Shown in pieces: positions 1-6,312 of a stretch of DNA of 6,793 bases. The notes below the pieces were generated by a model. It was not told the origin of the DNA and ran no database searches. It saw only the letters and a program-made list of their open reading frames with translations. The position numbers were made by a program, and so were the translations under genes. Origin of the DNA: Alphaproteobacteria bacterium (GTDB taxonomy: Bacteria > Pseudomonadota > Alphaproteobacteria > Acetobacterales > Acetobacteraceae). Position 1 is the stretch's first letter. Each line of letters starts with the position of its first letter. Where the stretch lies: NCBI GenBank assembly GCA_013298245.1, contig JAAFHD010000199.1, forward strand, positions 1-6,793. The letters run 5' to 3'.

Positions 1-885
1 GCCGGGGCCGTCCAGCGTGGAGGGTTCGGCGCCTTCATCGCGCAGCCGCGCGCCCAGCGCCGGGTCTCGCATGGCGGCCTGCTTGGCGCTGACCAGGCGC
101 GCGACGACGGCGTCCGGCGTGCCCTGGCGCACCAGCAGCCCGTACCAGGCGGTGGCCTTGTAGCCAGGCACGGTGTCGGCCACGGTCGGGATATTGGGCA
201 GCACGGGAATGCGCTGCTCGCCGGTCACGCCCAACGCGCGCAGCACATTGCTTTGCAGCAGCCCGACCACCGAGGGCAGCGTCGTGATCATGAAGTGCAG
301 CGTGCCGGCGGCGACATCGGTCAACGCGGGGCCGGCGCCGCGATAGGGCACGTGTTCCGCGCGCAAATCCGACATCTGCATCAACAGCGCAGCCGCCAAA
401 TGGCTGGCGGAACCGTTGGAGGCGGAACCATAGGTGGTATCGCCGCGCCCGGCGCGCACTTCGTCCAACAACTCGCGCATATTGGTGGCGCGCGAACGCG
501 GGCCGACCACGACCACCAGCGGCGCATCCGCGACCAGGCCGATGGGTGTCAGCGCGCGCTCCGGGTCCACGCGCAGATTGCGGAACAGGCTGGGGTTCAC
601 GGACATCGGGCCGTGATTGCCCATCAGGATGGTGTAGCCATCCGCGGGCGCCTGCGCGGTGACTTCGGTGGCCAGGTTGCCGCCCGCGCCGGGGCGGTTT
701 TCGACGATGACCTGCTGGCCGATTACGGGCGTCATGGCATGCGCGATCGCGCGCGCGATCAGGTCGGTGCCGCCGCCCGCGGCGAAGGCCGTCAGGATGC
801 GCAGCGGGCGGTTGGGGAAATCCTGCTGCGCGGCGGCAGGCAGCGGGGCGAGGGCGGCGGCGAGCGCGGTGCGGCGGGTGATCAT
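1..885 (-). CDS. Bug/TctC-family periplasmic solute-binding protein (C-terminus cut by window edge)
   Basis: The gene starts at ATG 885-883 and reads leftward without a stop to position 1, giving 295 residues. Family members are about 320 residues, so roughly 25 C-terminal residues lie outside. The N-terminus (MITRRTALAAALAPLPAAAQ) looks like a signal peptide with a twin-arginine-like RR at 4-5 and cleavage near residue 20; Sec or Tat export cannot be decided. Bug/TctC hallmarks follow in order: AAGGGTDLIAR (35-45), VENRPGAGGN (61-70), ADGYTILMGN (81-90), a GSASNGSASHLA stretch (153-164), PYRGAGPALTDVAAG (180-194) and AWYGLL (246-251). These proteins bind small carboxylates in the periplasm, for tripartite tricarboxylate transporters or as orphan receptors. 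No TctA/TctB membrane gene is visible here, so the transporter partner is unknown. The start overlaps the upstream isomerase stop (ATGA), implying translational coupling. Family assignment is firm; the ligand is not known. Confidence 0.93.
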   Translation of the reverse strand, partial: MITRRTALAAALAPLPAAAQQDFPNRPLRILTAFAAGGGTDLIARAIAHAMTPVIGQQVIVENRPGAGGNLATEVTAQAPADGYTILMGNHGPMSVNPSLFRNLRVDPERALTPIGLVADAPLVVVVGPRSRATNMRELLDEVRAGRGDTTYGSASNGSASHLAAALLMQMSDLRAEHVPYRGAGPALTDVAAGTLHFMITTLPSVVGLLQSNVLRALGVTGEQRIPVLPNIPTVADTVPGYKATAWYGLLVRQGTPDAVVARLVSAKQAAMRDPALGARLRDEGAEPSTLDGPG

Positions 886-1961
886 TCCGCGGCCATCCGC
901 GCTTGCGGTGCCCAGATGCGCGCGGGCACCAGCAGCGTGCCCTCCATGATGCGCCGCGCGGTGCGCAGCATGCCGGCCCAGGCGACGTCGTCATCGCCGT
1001 TCATGGCGATAGGCACATCCAGCACGCCGCCGGGGTGGCGGATATACACGGTGTCGGCGGCAACCTGCGGCACCACCGTTCCCGGCACCTTCGCGGCCGC
1101 CGCAAGACAGATAGCGCCCGTCACCGCCAGCGCCTTGTGGACCGCGTGCGGGGTCAGATAGCGCACGGCAAAATCGGCACCCGTGGCCGGCCCCACCAGC
1201 CCCACCTTCGGCACCACGCTGTCCGTCACATCGCCAAAACCCATCCGGCGCCCGGCTTCCATGCGCAGCTTTTCGATGCGCGTCAGCAGCGCCTTGTCGC
1301 CATCGATCTCGGCCGGCGCGGCCTCCGCGCTGGTGCCCAGATCCGCCGCGCGCAGCAGCATCATCGGCATCGCGCAATCGACCAGTGAGACCTCGATGCC
1401 GTCGATCATCTCGCTGCGCGCACCGGTCGGGAACAGCTTGCCGGTTTTCGCTCCTGCCACCTGGCGGAAGCGCAGCATGATCGGCGCAGCAGTACCCGGC
1501 ACGCCGGGAATTTCGGCATCGCCATCATAGGTCACGTCACCGCCCGGCGTCTGGATCAACGCCTCGATCAAGGCGCCGGTGTTGCGGTTGCGGATGCGCA
1601 CCAGCGTCTGCTCGCCCTGCGGCGCGACGATGCCCGCCTCGATCGCGAAAGGCCCGACACCGGCCAGCATGTTTCCGCAATTGGGCCGGGTATCCACGAT
1701 CGCCTTCAGCACATCCACCTGCGCGAAAAGGTAGTCCACATCCACATCGGGTTCGCGCGAGGGCGCGACAATCGCCACCTTGCTGGTCAGCGTGTTCGCA
1801 CCGCCGATGCCATCGACCTGCAACTGATGCCCACTTCCCATCGCAGCCAGCAGCACCGCGTCGCGCGTGGGCGCGTCGGGCGGCAAATCGCTCTCCAGAA
1901 AATACGGGCCGCGGCTGGAGCCGCCGCGCATGAGGACGCAGGGGATTCGGGTCTGGCGCAT
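882..1961 (-). CDS. PrpF/GalD-family isomerase (4-oxalomesaconate tautomerase or aconitate/methylaconitate isomerase-like)
   Basis: This encodes a 359-residue protein, matching the usual length of the PrpF/GalD family (diaminopimelate-epimerase fold, two similar domains). Visible motifs: IPCVLMRGGSSRG (6-18, family N-terminal signature), TLTSKVAIV (57-65), DTRPNCGN (90-97), DCAMPM (195-200) and RHPGGVLDV (308-316). Lys61 and Cys95 are 34 residues apart, the same spacing as the proposed catalytic Lys73/Cys107 of Shewanella PrpF (recalled from the structural literature). Known members shift a double bond or tautomerise unsaturated tricarboxylates: PrpF in the 2-methylcitrate cycle, GalD in gallate breakdown. 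Neither pathway's other enzymes appear here, so the substrate is open. Start ATG 1961-1959 is chosen because it places the family signature directly at the N-terminus; the frame stays open upstream to 2129, but that extension has no family features and overlaps the divergent gene. No good Shine-Dalgarno is seen. It is first in a two-gene operon with the Bug protein. Confidence 0.92.
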   Translation of the reverse strand: MRQTRIPCVLMRGGSSRGPYFLESDLPPDAPTRDAVLLAAMGSGHQLQVDGIGGANTLTSKVAIVAPSREPDVDVDYLFAQVDVLKAIVDTRPNCGNMLAGVGPFAIEAGIVAPQGEQTLVRIRNRNTGALIEALIQTPGGDVTYDGDAEIPGVPGTAAPIMLRFRQVAGAKTGKLFPTGARSEMIDGIEVSLVDCAMPMMLLRAADLGTSAEAAPAEIDGDKALLTRIEKLRMEAGRRMGFGDVTDSVVPKVGLVGPATGADFAVRYLTPHAVHKALAVTGAICLAAAAKVPGTVVPQVAADTVYIRHPGGVLDVPIAMNGDDDVAWAGMLRTARRIMEGTLLVPARIWAPQARMAAE

Positions 1962-2012
1962 GGGGCGAATGCTGGCGCTTGACCGGCGCGCGCGCAAGCG
2001 GGATGGAACCCC
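1962..2012. promoter_or_regulatory. Divergent intergenic region with a 6-bp inverted repeat (possible shared operator)
   Basis: The 51 bases between the isomerase start (minus) and the dehydrogenase start (plus) must hold the 5' signals of both genes unless promoters lie inside the coding regions. An exact inverted repeat, CGCTTG at 1976-1981 and CAAGCG at 1995-2000, flanks a 13-base GC-rich centre, a layout compatible with a dimeric regulator. TTGACC at 1979-1984 resembles a -35 hexamer, but the sequence 17 bases on (2002-2007) is a poor -10. On the minus strand TTGCGC (1997-1992) has a weak -10-like CAGCAT (1974-1969). No regulator gene is present in the window. The repeat is seen directly; the operator role is inferred, and in GC-rich DNA such a repeat could be chance. 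Confidence 0.25.
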
Positions 2013-3431
2013 ATGACCCGTGACGACCTCCTCGCCGCACTCACCCAGCGCCTTGGCCCGCAAGGCGTGTTGCAAGGCGCCGATATGGCGCCGCATGAGA
2101 CCGATTGGCGCGCGCTGTTCCAGGGCCATGCGCTAGCCGTGTTGCGCCCCGCCAGCACGGAGGAAATGGCGGATGCTGTGAAGCTGTGCGCCGCAGCCCG
2201 CGTGCCCATGGTGCCGCAGGGCGGCAACACCAGCATGGTCGCCGGCGCCACGCCCGACGAGACCGCCACCCAGATCGTGCTGACCACCACGCGCATGACG
2301 CGCATCCGCGATATCGATGTGCACGACATGACCATGGTGGCCGAGGCCGGCGTCATCCTGAAAACCGCGCAGGATGCGGCGCGCGAGGCCGGCGCGTTGT
2401 TCCCTTTGTCGCTCTCGGCGGAAGGCTCGTGCACCATCGGCGGCGTGCTTTCCACCAATGCCGGCGGCAACACCACGGTGCGCTACGGCAATGCGCGCGA
2501 GCTGATGCTGGGCCTGGAAGCGGTGATGCCCGATGGCAGCATCTGGCACGGCCTGCGCCGCCTGCGGAAGGACAACACTGGCTACGCGCTGCGCCACCTT
2601 CTGGTGGGCGCGGAAGGCACGCTCGGCATCATCACCGCAGCCGCCCTGCGCCTGTTCCCGCGCCCGGTGGAGGAAGCTGTCGCCTTCTGCGCGGTGGCCG
2701 ATGAAGACGCCGCGCTCTCCCTGTTCCGCCGCTTCCGCGGCCGCGACGAAAGTGCGGTACGCGCCTTCGAATACATGTCCGCCGGGTCGCTGCATTTGGT
2801 GCTGGACCATGTGCCGGGCGTGACGCTGCCGCTGGCCGAACGCGCCGCGCATTATGTGCTGGTGGACCTGGCGTCATCGCGCCCCGGCGCGAACCTGCGC
2901 GCGCTCCTGGAATCCGTGCTGGAAGACGCCATGGAAGCCGGCGAAGTGACCGACGCCGCGCTGGCCGAATCCGAAGCCCAGCGCGCCGCCATCTGGAAGC
3001 TGCGCGAGGAACATCCCGAAGGCCAGAAACGCGCCGGCGCCAGCGTGAAGAACGATGTCTCCGTGCCCGTCTCGAAGGTGCCGGAAATGGTGCGCCGATC
3101 CTGCGCCGCACTCACGCGCCTGATCCCCGGCAGCCGCCCCGTCCCCTTCGGCCATATCGGCGACGGCAACATCCACATGAACCTGGCGCAGGAGCCGGGC
3201 ACCGACCCCGCAGCCTTCCTCGCGCGCAGCCACGACATCATGGATTGCGTGAACGAGATCGTGCGCGAATTTGGCGGGTCCTTCAGCGCCGAACATGGCG
3301 TCGGCCGCATCAAGACCGACATGGTGGAGGACTGGCGCGGCGGCGCCGAACTGGCCGCCATGCACGCCATCAAGCGCGCCATGGATCCGCTTGGCCTGAT
3401 GAACCCCGGCAAGGTGCTGCGCGGGTTGTGA
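2013..3431 (+). CDS. FAD-linked D-2-hydroxyacid dehydrogenase (D-2-hydroxyglutarate/D-lactate dehydrogenase-like)
   Basis: This is a 472-residue flavoprotein of the vanillyl-alcohol-oxidase/PCMH type with a FAD-binding oxidase C-terminal domain, of normal length for soluble D-lactate/D-2-hydroxyglutarate dehydrogenases. FAD-binding segments: PQGGNTSMVAGA (68-79), LSAEGSCTIGGVLSTNAGG (134-152) and NTGYALRHLLVGAEGTLGI (188-206). The C-terminal domain carries the metal site GHIGDGNIHMN (380-390; His381, His388) and SAEHGVGRIKTD (425-436; Glu427 metal ligand, His428 catalytic base), then the typical ending MNPGKVL (463-469). It should oxidise a D-2-hydroxy acid to the 2-oxo acid and pass electrons to an acceptor such as a quinone pool or ETF. 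By alignment from memory with human D2HGDH, substrate residues Arg386, Lys401, Asn443 and His476 correspond to Arg331, Lys346, Asn390 and His428, whereas Thr390 is replaced by Pro335. No membrane segment or signal peptide is seen, so it is cytoplasmic. Start ATG 2013 has only a weak purine-rich sequence (GGGATGGA, 2000-2007) upstream. Confidence 0.92.
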   Translation: MTRDDLLAALTQRLGPQGVLQGADMAPHETDWRALFQGHALAVLRPASTEEMADAVKLCAAARVPMVPQGGNTSMVAGATPDETATQIVLTTTRMTRIRDIDVHDMTMVAEAGVILKTAQDAAREAGALFPLSLSAEGSCTIGGVLSTNAGGNTTVRYGNARELMLGLEAVMPDGSIWHGLRRLRKDNTGYALRHLLVGAEGTLGIITAAALRLFPRPVEEAVAFCAVADEDAALSLFRRFRGRDESAVRAFEYMSAGSLHLVLDHVPGVTLPLAERAAHYVLVDLASSRPGANLRALLESVLEDAMEAGEVTDAALAESEAQRAAIWKLREEHPEGQKRAGASVKNDVSVPVSKVPEMVRRSCAALTRLIPGSRPVPFGHIGDGNIHMNLAQEPGTDPAAFLARSHDIMDCVNEIVREFGGSFSAEHGVGRIKTDMVEDWRGGAELAAMHAIKRAMDPLGLMNPGKVLRGL

Positions 3432-4072
3432 TCCGCTTCCTGCTCGCCCTCGCGCTGGCGGGTTGCGCGCCCGCGCTGCCATCGCATTGGGTGGTGCCCG
3501 TCACCGTCGAATTTGGTGATATCGCGCGCGCCCGCGCCACGGCGATCCGCCTGGCCGACGGCACGCTACTTTCCGCGGCGCATATCCTCGACGAAGCCGG
3601 CATCGCCGAGGGCTGGTGCCGCCTCGGCCGCCGAGACCCGCCACCCATGCTCACCGCGCTCATCACCCCCACCGGCCCCGCGCAACGCCTGCGCGCGGGC
3701 ACCGCCAACCTCAGCCCCGACTGCGAACTGGCCTATCTGCGCGGCGAGGACCTGGCGCTGCTGACAGCCCGCGCACTGCCCGGCGCCGCGGTCTGCGCGC
3801 AAAACCCTACACCCGGCCAACGCGTCCTGGTTGCCACGCGCGATCGCATCGCCCCCGCGCGCCTCGATGCCGAAACCCCCGAAGCCAACCCCGCCTTCGG
3901 CAGCTATGCCGTGCTCGCGCTGCGTCTCGAACCCGGCGAATCCGGCGGCGGTGTCTTCGACGCCGAAACCCTCTGCCTGCTCGGCATCGTCAGCCAACGC
4001 GCGCTGCACGATCCCGACGCGGCGTGGATCGTGCCCGCCCGCGTGATCCGCGCCTTCCTGGCCACGCCGTAA
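3428..4072 (+). CDS. Small trypsin-like serine protease, predicted lipoprotein
   Basis: I read this from GTG 3428, inside a GTGA overlap with the dehydrogenase stop, giving 214 residues. The start is supported because it places a short lipoprotein signal at the very N-terminus: VIRFLLALALAGC, with lipobox LAGC ending at Cys13 and Ala at +2, which is compatible with outer-membrane sorting. The mature part has the full chymotrypsin-fold (S1) triad: His52 in LLSAAHIL (47-54), Asp108 in EDLALL (107-112) and Ser172 in GESGGGVFD (170-178), followed by GIVSQ (186-190), typical of the substrate-pocket strand. Four further cysteines (64, 99, 123, 183) could form two disulfides, fitting a periplasmic location. 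There is no PDZ domain, so it is not a complete DegP/HtrA type. The frame is open back to 3245, but that part is antisense-free overlap with the dehydrogenase and has no signal. It lies 18 bases before lptF. Protease activity is likely but unproven; the substrate is unknown and no named family was recognised beyond S1-like. Confidence 0.75.
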   Translation: MIRFLLALALAGCAPALPSHWVVPVTVEFGDIARARATAIRLADGTLLSAAHILDEAGIAEGWCRLGRRDPPPMLTALITPTGPAQRLRAGTANLSPDCELAYLRGEDLALLTARALPGAAVCAQNPTPGQRVLVATRDRIAPARLDAETPEANPAFGSYAVLALRLEPGESGGGVFDAETLCLLGIVSQRALHDPDAAWIVPARVIRAFLATP

Positions 4073-4089
4073 GCCGCGTATAAGGCGCG
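4049..4089 (+). promoter_or_regulatory. Inverted repeat covering the lptF ribosome-binding region
   Basis: CGCGCCTT at 4049-4056 is an exact reverse complement of AAGGCGCG at 4082-4089, separated by 25 bases. A nested 4-bp pair, ACGC 4064-4067 with GCGT 4076-4079, could form inside the loop. The right arm contains the only Shine-Dalgarno-like bases for lptF (AAGG, 4082-4085) and ends one base before its GTG start, while the left arm lies in the last codons of the upstream lipoprotein gene. A folded mRNA would hide the lptF start, and ribosomes finishing the upstream gene (stop 4070-4072) would open it. There is no following T-run, so it is not an intrinsic terminator. The pairing is seen; the coupling role is inferred. 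Confidence 0.3.
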
Positions 4090-4090
4090 C

Positions 4091-5197
4091 GTGACCCGGC
4101 TCGACACCTACCTGTTCCGCCAGCTCGCCATCGCTTTGGTTGCGGTGGCGGTCGGCCTTGTCGCGCTGGTGTGGGTGACGCAATCGCTGCGCTTCATCGA
4201 ACTGGTTCTCGAACGAGGCCTGTCCCTTCTCGTCTTCCTGGAACTGACCGGCCTGCTGCTCCCCAGCTTCCTCGCCATCATCCTGCCGGTCACCACCTTC
4301 GTCGTGGTGCTCTTCACCTATGTCCGCCTCGGCGCCGACCGCGAGATCACCGTGATGCGCGCCGCCGGCCTCTCACCCTGGCAGATCGGCCGCCCCGCGC
4401 TCGCCGTGGCAGGCGTCGCCACATTCATCGGCTACGTCCTGTCCCTCTGGCTCGTCCCGCTGACGCAATCCGCCTTCCGCGATTGGCAATTCGAAATCCG
4501 CAGCGAGATGGCCGGCCTGCTGTTCCAGGAAGGCGTCTTCAGCACCGTCGGCGGCGACCTGACCGTCTATGCCCGCACGCGCGACCGCGACGGCACATTG
4601 CGCGGCATCCTGGTGCATGATGCGCGGGAACGCGGCGCGCCCGTCACCTTGTTGGCGGAAGCCGGGCGGCTGACGATCGGCCCCTCCGGCCCCGGCGTGA
4701 CACTCATCAACGGGCAGCGCCAGCAGGTCGAACGCATCGGCGGTGAATGGCGCCTGACGGTGCTGTCCTTCGCCGAAAACAGCGTGGAACTGGGCCGCAA
4801 TTCCCGCGCCGAACAGGCGCGCCAGCGCACCGCCCAGGAACGCGGCCTGCAGGAATTGCTGAACCCACCGGCCGACACGCCCACGCGCGACGCGCGCCGC
4901 TTCGCCGCAGAAGGGCACCAACGCCTGACAGCGCCGTTGCAGGCCATGTCACTGGCGCTGGTCGCACTCGGCGTTGCGCTGACGGGCCCCTTCCGCCGGC
5001 ATGGTGGCGGGCTGCGTTTGGCCACGGGTGCGGGTATCACCGTCGGCATCGTCGCGCTTGGCCTGGTCATCGCATCCGCAGCCGGACGGCAGCCAGGCAT
5101 GCTGCCACTGATCTGGCTGCATACGCTGCTGCCCGGCGCCATCGCCGCCTGGGTGCTGCACGGCGCGCCAGGCTGGCCCAGAATGCGTCCGGGATGA
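4091..5197 (+). CDS. lptF: LptF, inner-membrane permease subunit of the LPS exporter
   Basis: This is a 368-residue member of the YjgP/YjgQ (LptF/LptG) family. With LptG and the ATPase LptB it forms the ABC transporter that pulls LPS out of the inner membrane and pushes it along the LptC-LptA bridge. Layout: N-terminal RLDTYLFRQL (3-12); membrane segments near 12-32, 54-80 and 102-122; a periplasmic beta-jellyroll-like region about 128-260 (FQEGVFSTVGGDLTVYAR at 145-162 is typical); then segments near 280-299, 313-330 and 336-356, giving the expected six. The cytoplasmic coupling helix DREITVMRAAGLS (83-95) keeps Glu85, equivalent to the LptB-contacting glutamate of E. coli LptF. Start GTG 4091 is the first possible start after the in-frame TAA of the upstream gene (4070-4072), with AAGG at 4082-4085 as ribosome site. 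Its stop overlaps the lptG start (ATGA, 5194-5197). Confidence 0.95.
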   Translation: MTRLDTYLFRQLAIALVAVAVGLVALVWVTQSLRFIELVLERGLSLLVFLELTGLLLPSFLAIILPVTTFVVVLFTYVRLGADREITVMRAAGLSPWQIGRPALAVAGVATFIGYVLSLWLVPLTQSAFRDWQFEIRSEMAGLLFQEGVFSTVGGDLTVYARTRDRDGTLRGILVHDARERGAPVTLLAEAGRLTIGPSGPGVTLINGQRQQVERIGGEWRLTVLSFAENSVELGRNSRAEQARQRTAQERGLQELLNPPADTPTRDARRFAAEGHQRLTAPLQAMSLALVALGVALTGPFRRHGGGLRLATGAGITVGIVALGLVIASAAGRQPGMLPLIWLHTLLPGAIAAWVLHGAPGWPRMRPG

Positions 5198-6303
5198 CCT
5201 TCCCGCGCACCCTGGTCATCTATGTCGGACGCCGCTTCCTGACGGCGGCGCTGCTGGCATTGCTGGCGCTGACCTTGCTGGTCGCGCTGTTCGACTTCAT
5301 CGAATTGCTGCGCCGTGCCGCATCACGCCCTGAGGCAGGCTTCGTCACGATCGGCACGATCGCCGCCCTGCGCTTGCCTTTCTTGTCGATGCAAATCCTA
5401 CCCTTCGCGATTCTGCTGGGCGGGATGTTGGCGTTCTGGCGGTTGACGCGATCGTCGGAGTTGGTGGTGGCGCGCGCGGCGGGCGTATCGGCGTGGGGCT
5501 TCCTATTGGGCCCAGTGGTCGCCGCGCTGTTGATCGGGTGCTTCGCGGTGGGAGCGCTGTCGCCGCTCTCCTCGGTGCTGTTCACGCGGGCGGAGCGGCT
5601 GGAAAATGTTGCGCTGCGCGGCGGCAGCGGCGTCACCGCGCTGGCCGGCGGGCGGCTATGGCTGCGCCAGGCGGACCAGGGGCTGGAAGCCGGCGGCGTC
5701 GCAATCATTTCCGGCCGACCGCGGCCCGGCGGCACGGCCTTCGTGCTGGAGGATGTGTCGGTCTTCCGCCTCTCGGGGCAGGACCGTCTTTTGGCGCGCG
5801 TGGAAGCCGTGCGCGCCACACTTGCCGGCGGCCAATGGGCGCTGGACGAAGCAGTGGTCTTCGGCATCGACCGCCAGCCGCGCGCGCCGATCACATTGTC
5901 GCTGCCCTCTGACCTGACGCCCGACCGCATCGAAGACAGCTTCGCCTCGCCCGACACATTGTCGGTGTGGTCGCTGCCGGGTTTCATCAACGTGTTGGAA
6001 GGTGCTGGCTTCTCCGCCATCCGCCATCGGTTGCAATTCCAGTCCCTGCTGGCGACACCCTTGCTCGCGGTCGGTATGGCCTTGCTGGCGGCTGTTTTTT
6101 CCACGCGTACGACGCGCATGGGTGGTGCGGGACGCATGATCGCGGCGGGCGTCGCGGCGGGCTTCGCGCTGTTCGTGCTGGACCGCATCACCGGCGAATT
6201 CGGCGAGAGCGGCGCCCTGCCCGTCTGGCTGGCCGCGTGGACACCTTCGCTGGCGGGGCTGCTGCTCGCCTTGGGCCTGTTGCTCTACCTGGAGGATGGG
6301 TAA
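5194..6303 (+). CDS. lptG: LptG, inner-membrane permease subunit of the LPS exporter
   Basis: This 369-residue partner of LptF has the same six-helix plus periplasmic jellyroll plan. Predicted membrane segments lie near 15-38, 57-82, 101-122, 284-303, 313-332 and 343-365, with the soluble domain about 125-275. The coupling helix SSELVVARAAGVSAWG (87-102) keeps Glu89, matching the conserved LptB-contacting glutamate of LptG. The C-terminal ending YLEDG is common in alphaproteobacterial LptG. ATG 5194 is chosen because it forms the ATGA overlap with the lptF stop and gives the family's normal N-terminus; there is no Shine-Dalgarno of its own, so translation probably depends on ribosomes ending lptF. 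The reading frame is open far upstream (to 4747) but that part is a shadow of lptF. Nothing is missing or truncated. Confidence 0.95.
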   Translation: MTFPRTLVIYVGRRFLTAALLALLALTLLVALFDFIELLRRAASRPEAGFVTIGTIAALRLPFLSMQILPFAILLGGMLAFWRLTRSSELVVARAAGVSAWGFLLGPVVAALLIGCFAVGALSPLSSVLFTRAERLENVALRGGSGVTALAGGRLWLRQADQGLEAGGVAIISGRPRPGGTAFVLEDVSVFRLSGQDRLLARVEAVRATLAGGQWALDEAVVFGIDRQPRAPITLSLPSDLTPDRIEDSFASPDTLSVWSLPGFINVLEGAGFSAIRHRLQFQSLLATPLLAVGMALLAAVFSTRTTRMGGAGRMIAAGVAAGFALFVLDRITGEFGESGALPVWLAAWTPSLAGLLLALGLLLYLEDG

Positions 6304-6312
6304 GCTCTCCGA

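Noticed and set aside
745..760. Perfect 16-base palindrome GATCGCGCGCGCGATC
   Set aside because: It lies inside the Bug coding sequence and is fully explained by the codons for LIARAI with GC-biased codon choice.
35..994. Long minus-strand open frame of 319 codons
   Set aside because: It is an Arg/Ala/Gly-rich out-of-frame shadow. The true frame over this region, starting at 885, shows clear Bug/TctC motifs and lacks only its stop because it leaves the window.
253..1161. Plus-strand open frame opposite the Bug and isomerase genes
   Set aside because: Its composition is typical of an antisense shadow in GC-rich DNA, and it crosses two well-supported genes without any recognisable motif.
2220..2475. 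Repeated GGCGGCAACACCA in the dehydrogenase gene
   Set aside because: The two copies encode GGNTS and GGNTT in separate FAD-binding loops; this is protein motif similarity, not a DNA repeat element.
4079..4084. TATAAG as a -10 promoter box for lptF
   Set aside because: No acceptable -35 is found 16-18 bases upstream (TTCCTG at 4055-4060 is poor), and it would require a leaderless GTG transcript. It remains possible but is too weak to list as a feature.
5220..6191. Long minus-strand open frame of 323 codons opposite lptG
   Set aside because: Ser/Arg/Pro-rich antisense shadow of a confidently identified LptG gene, with no domain signal.
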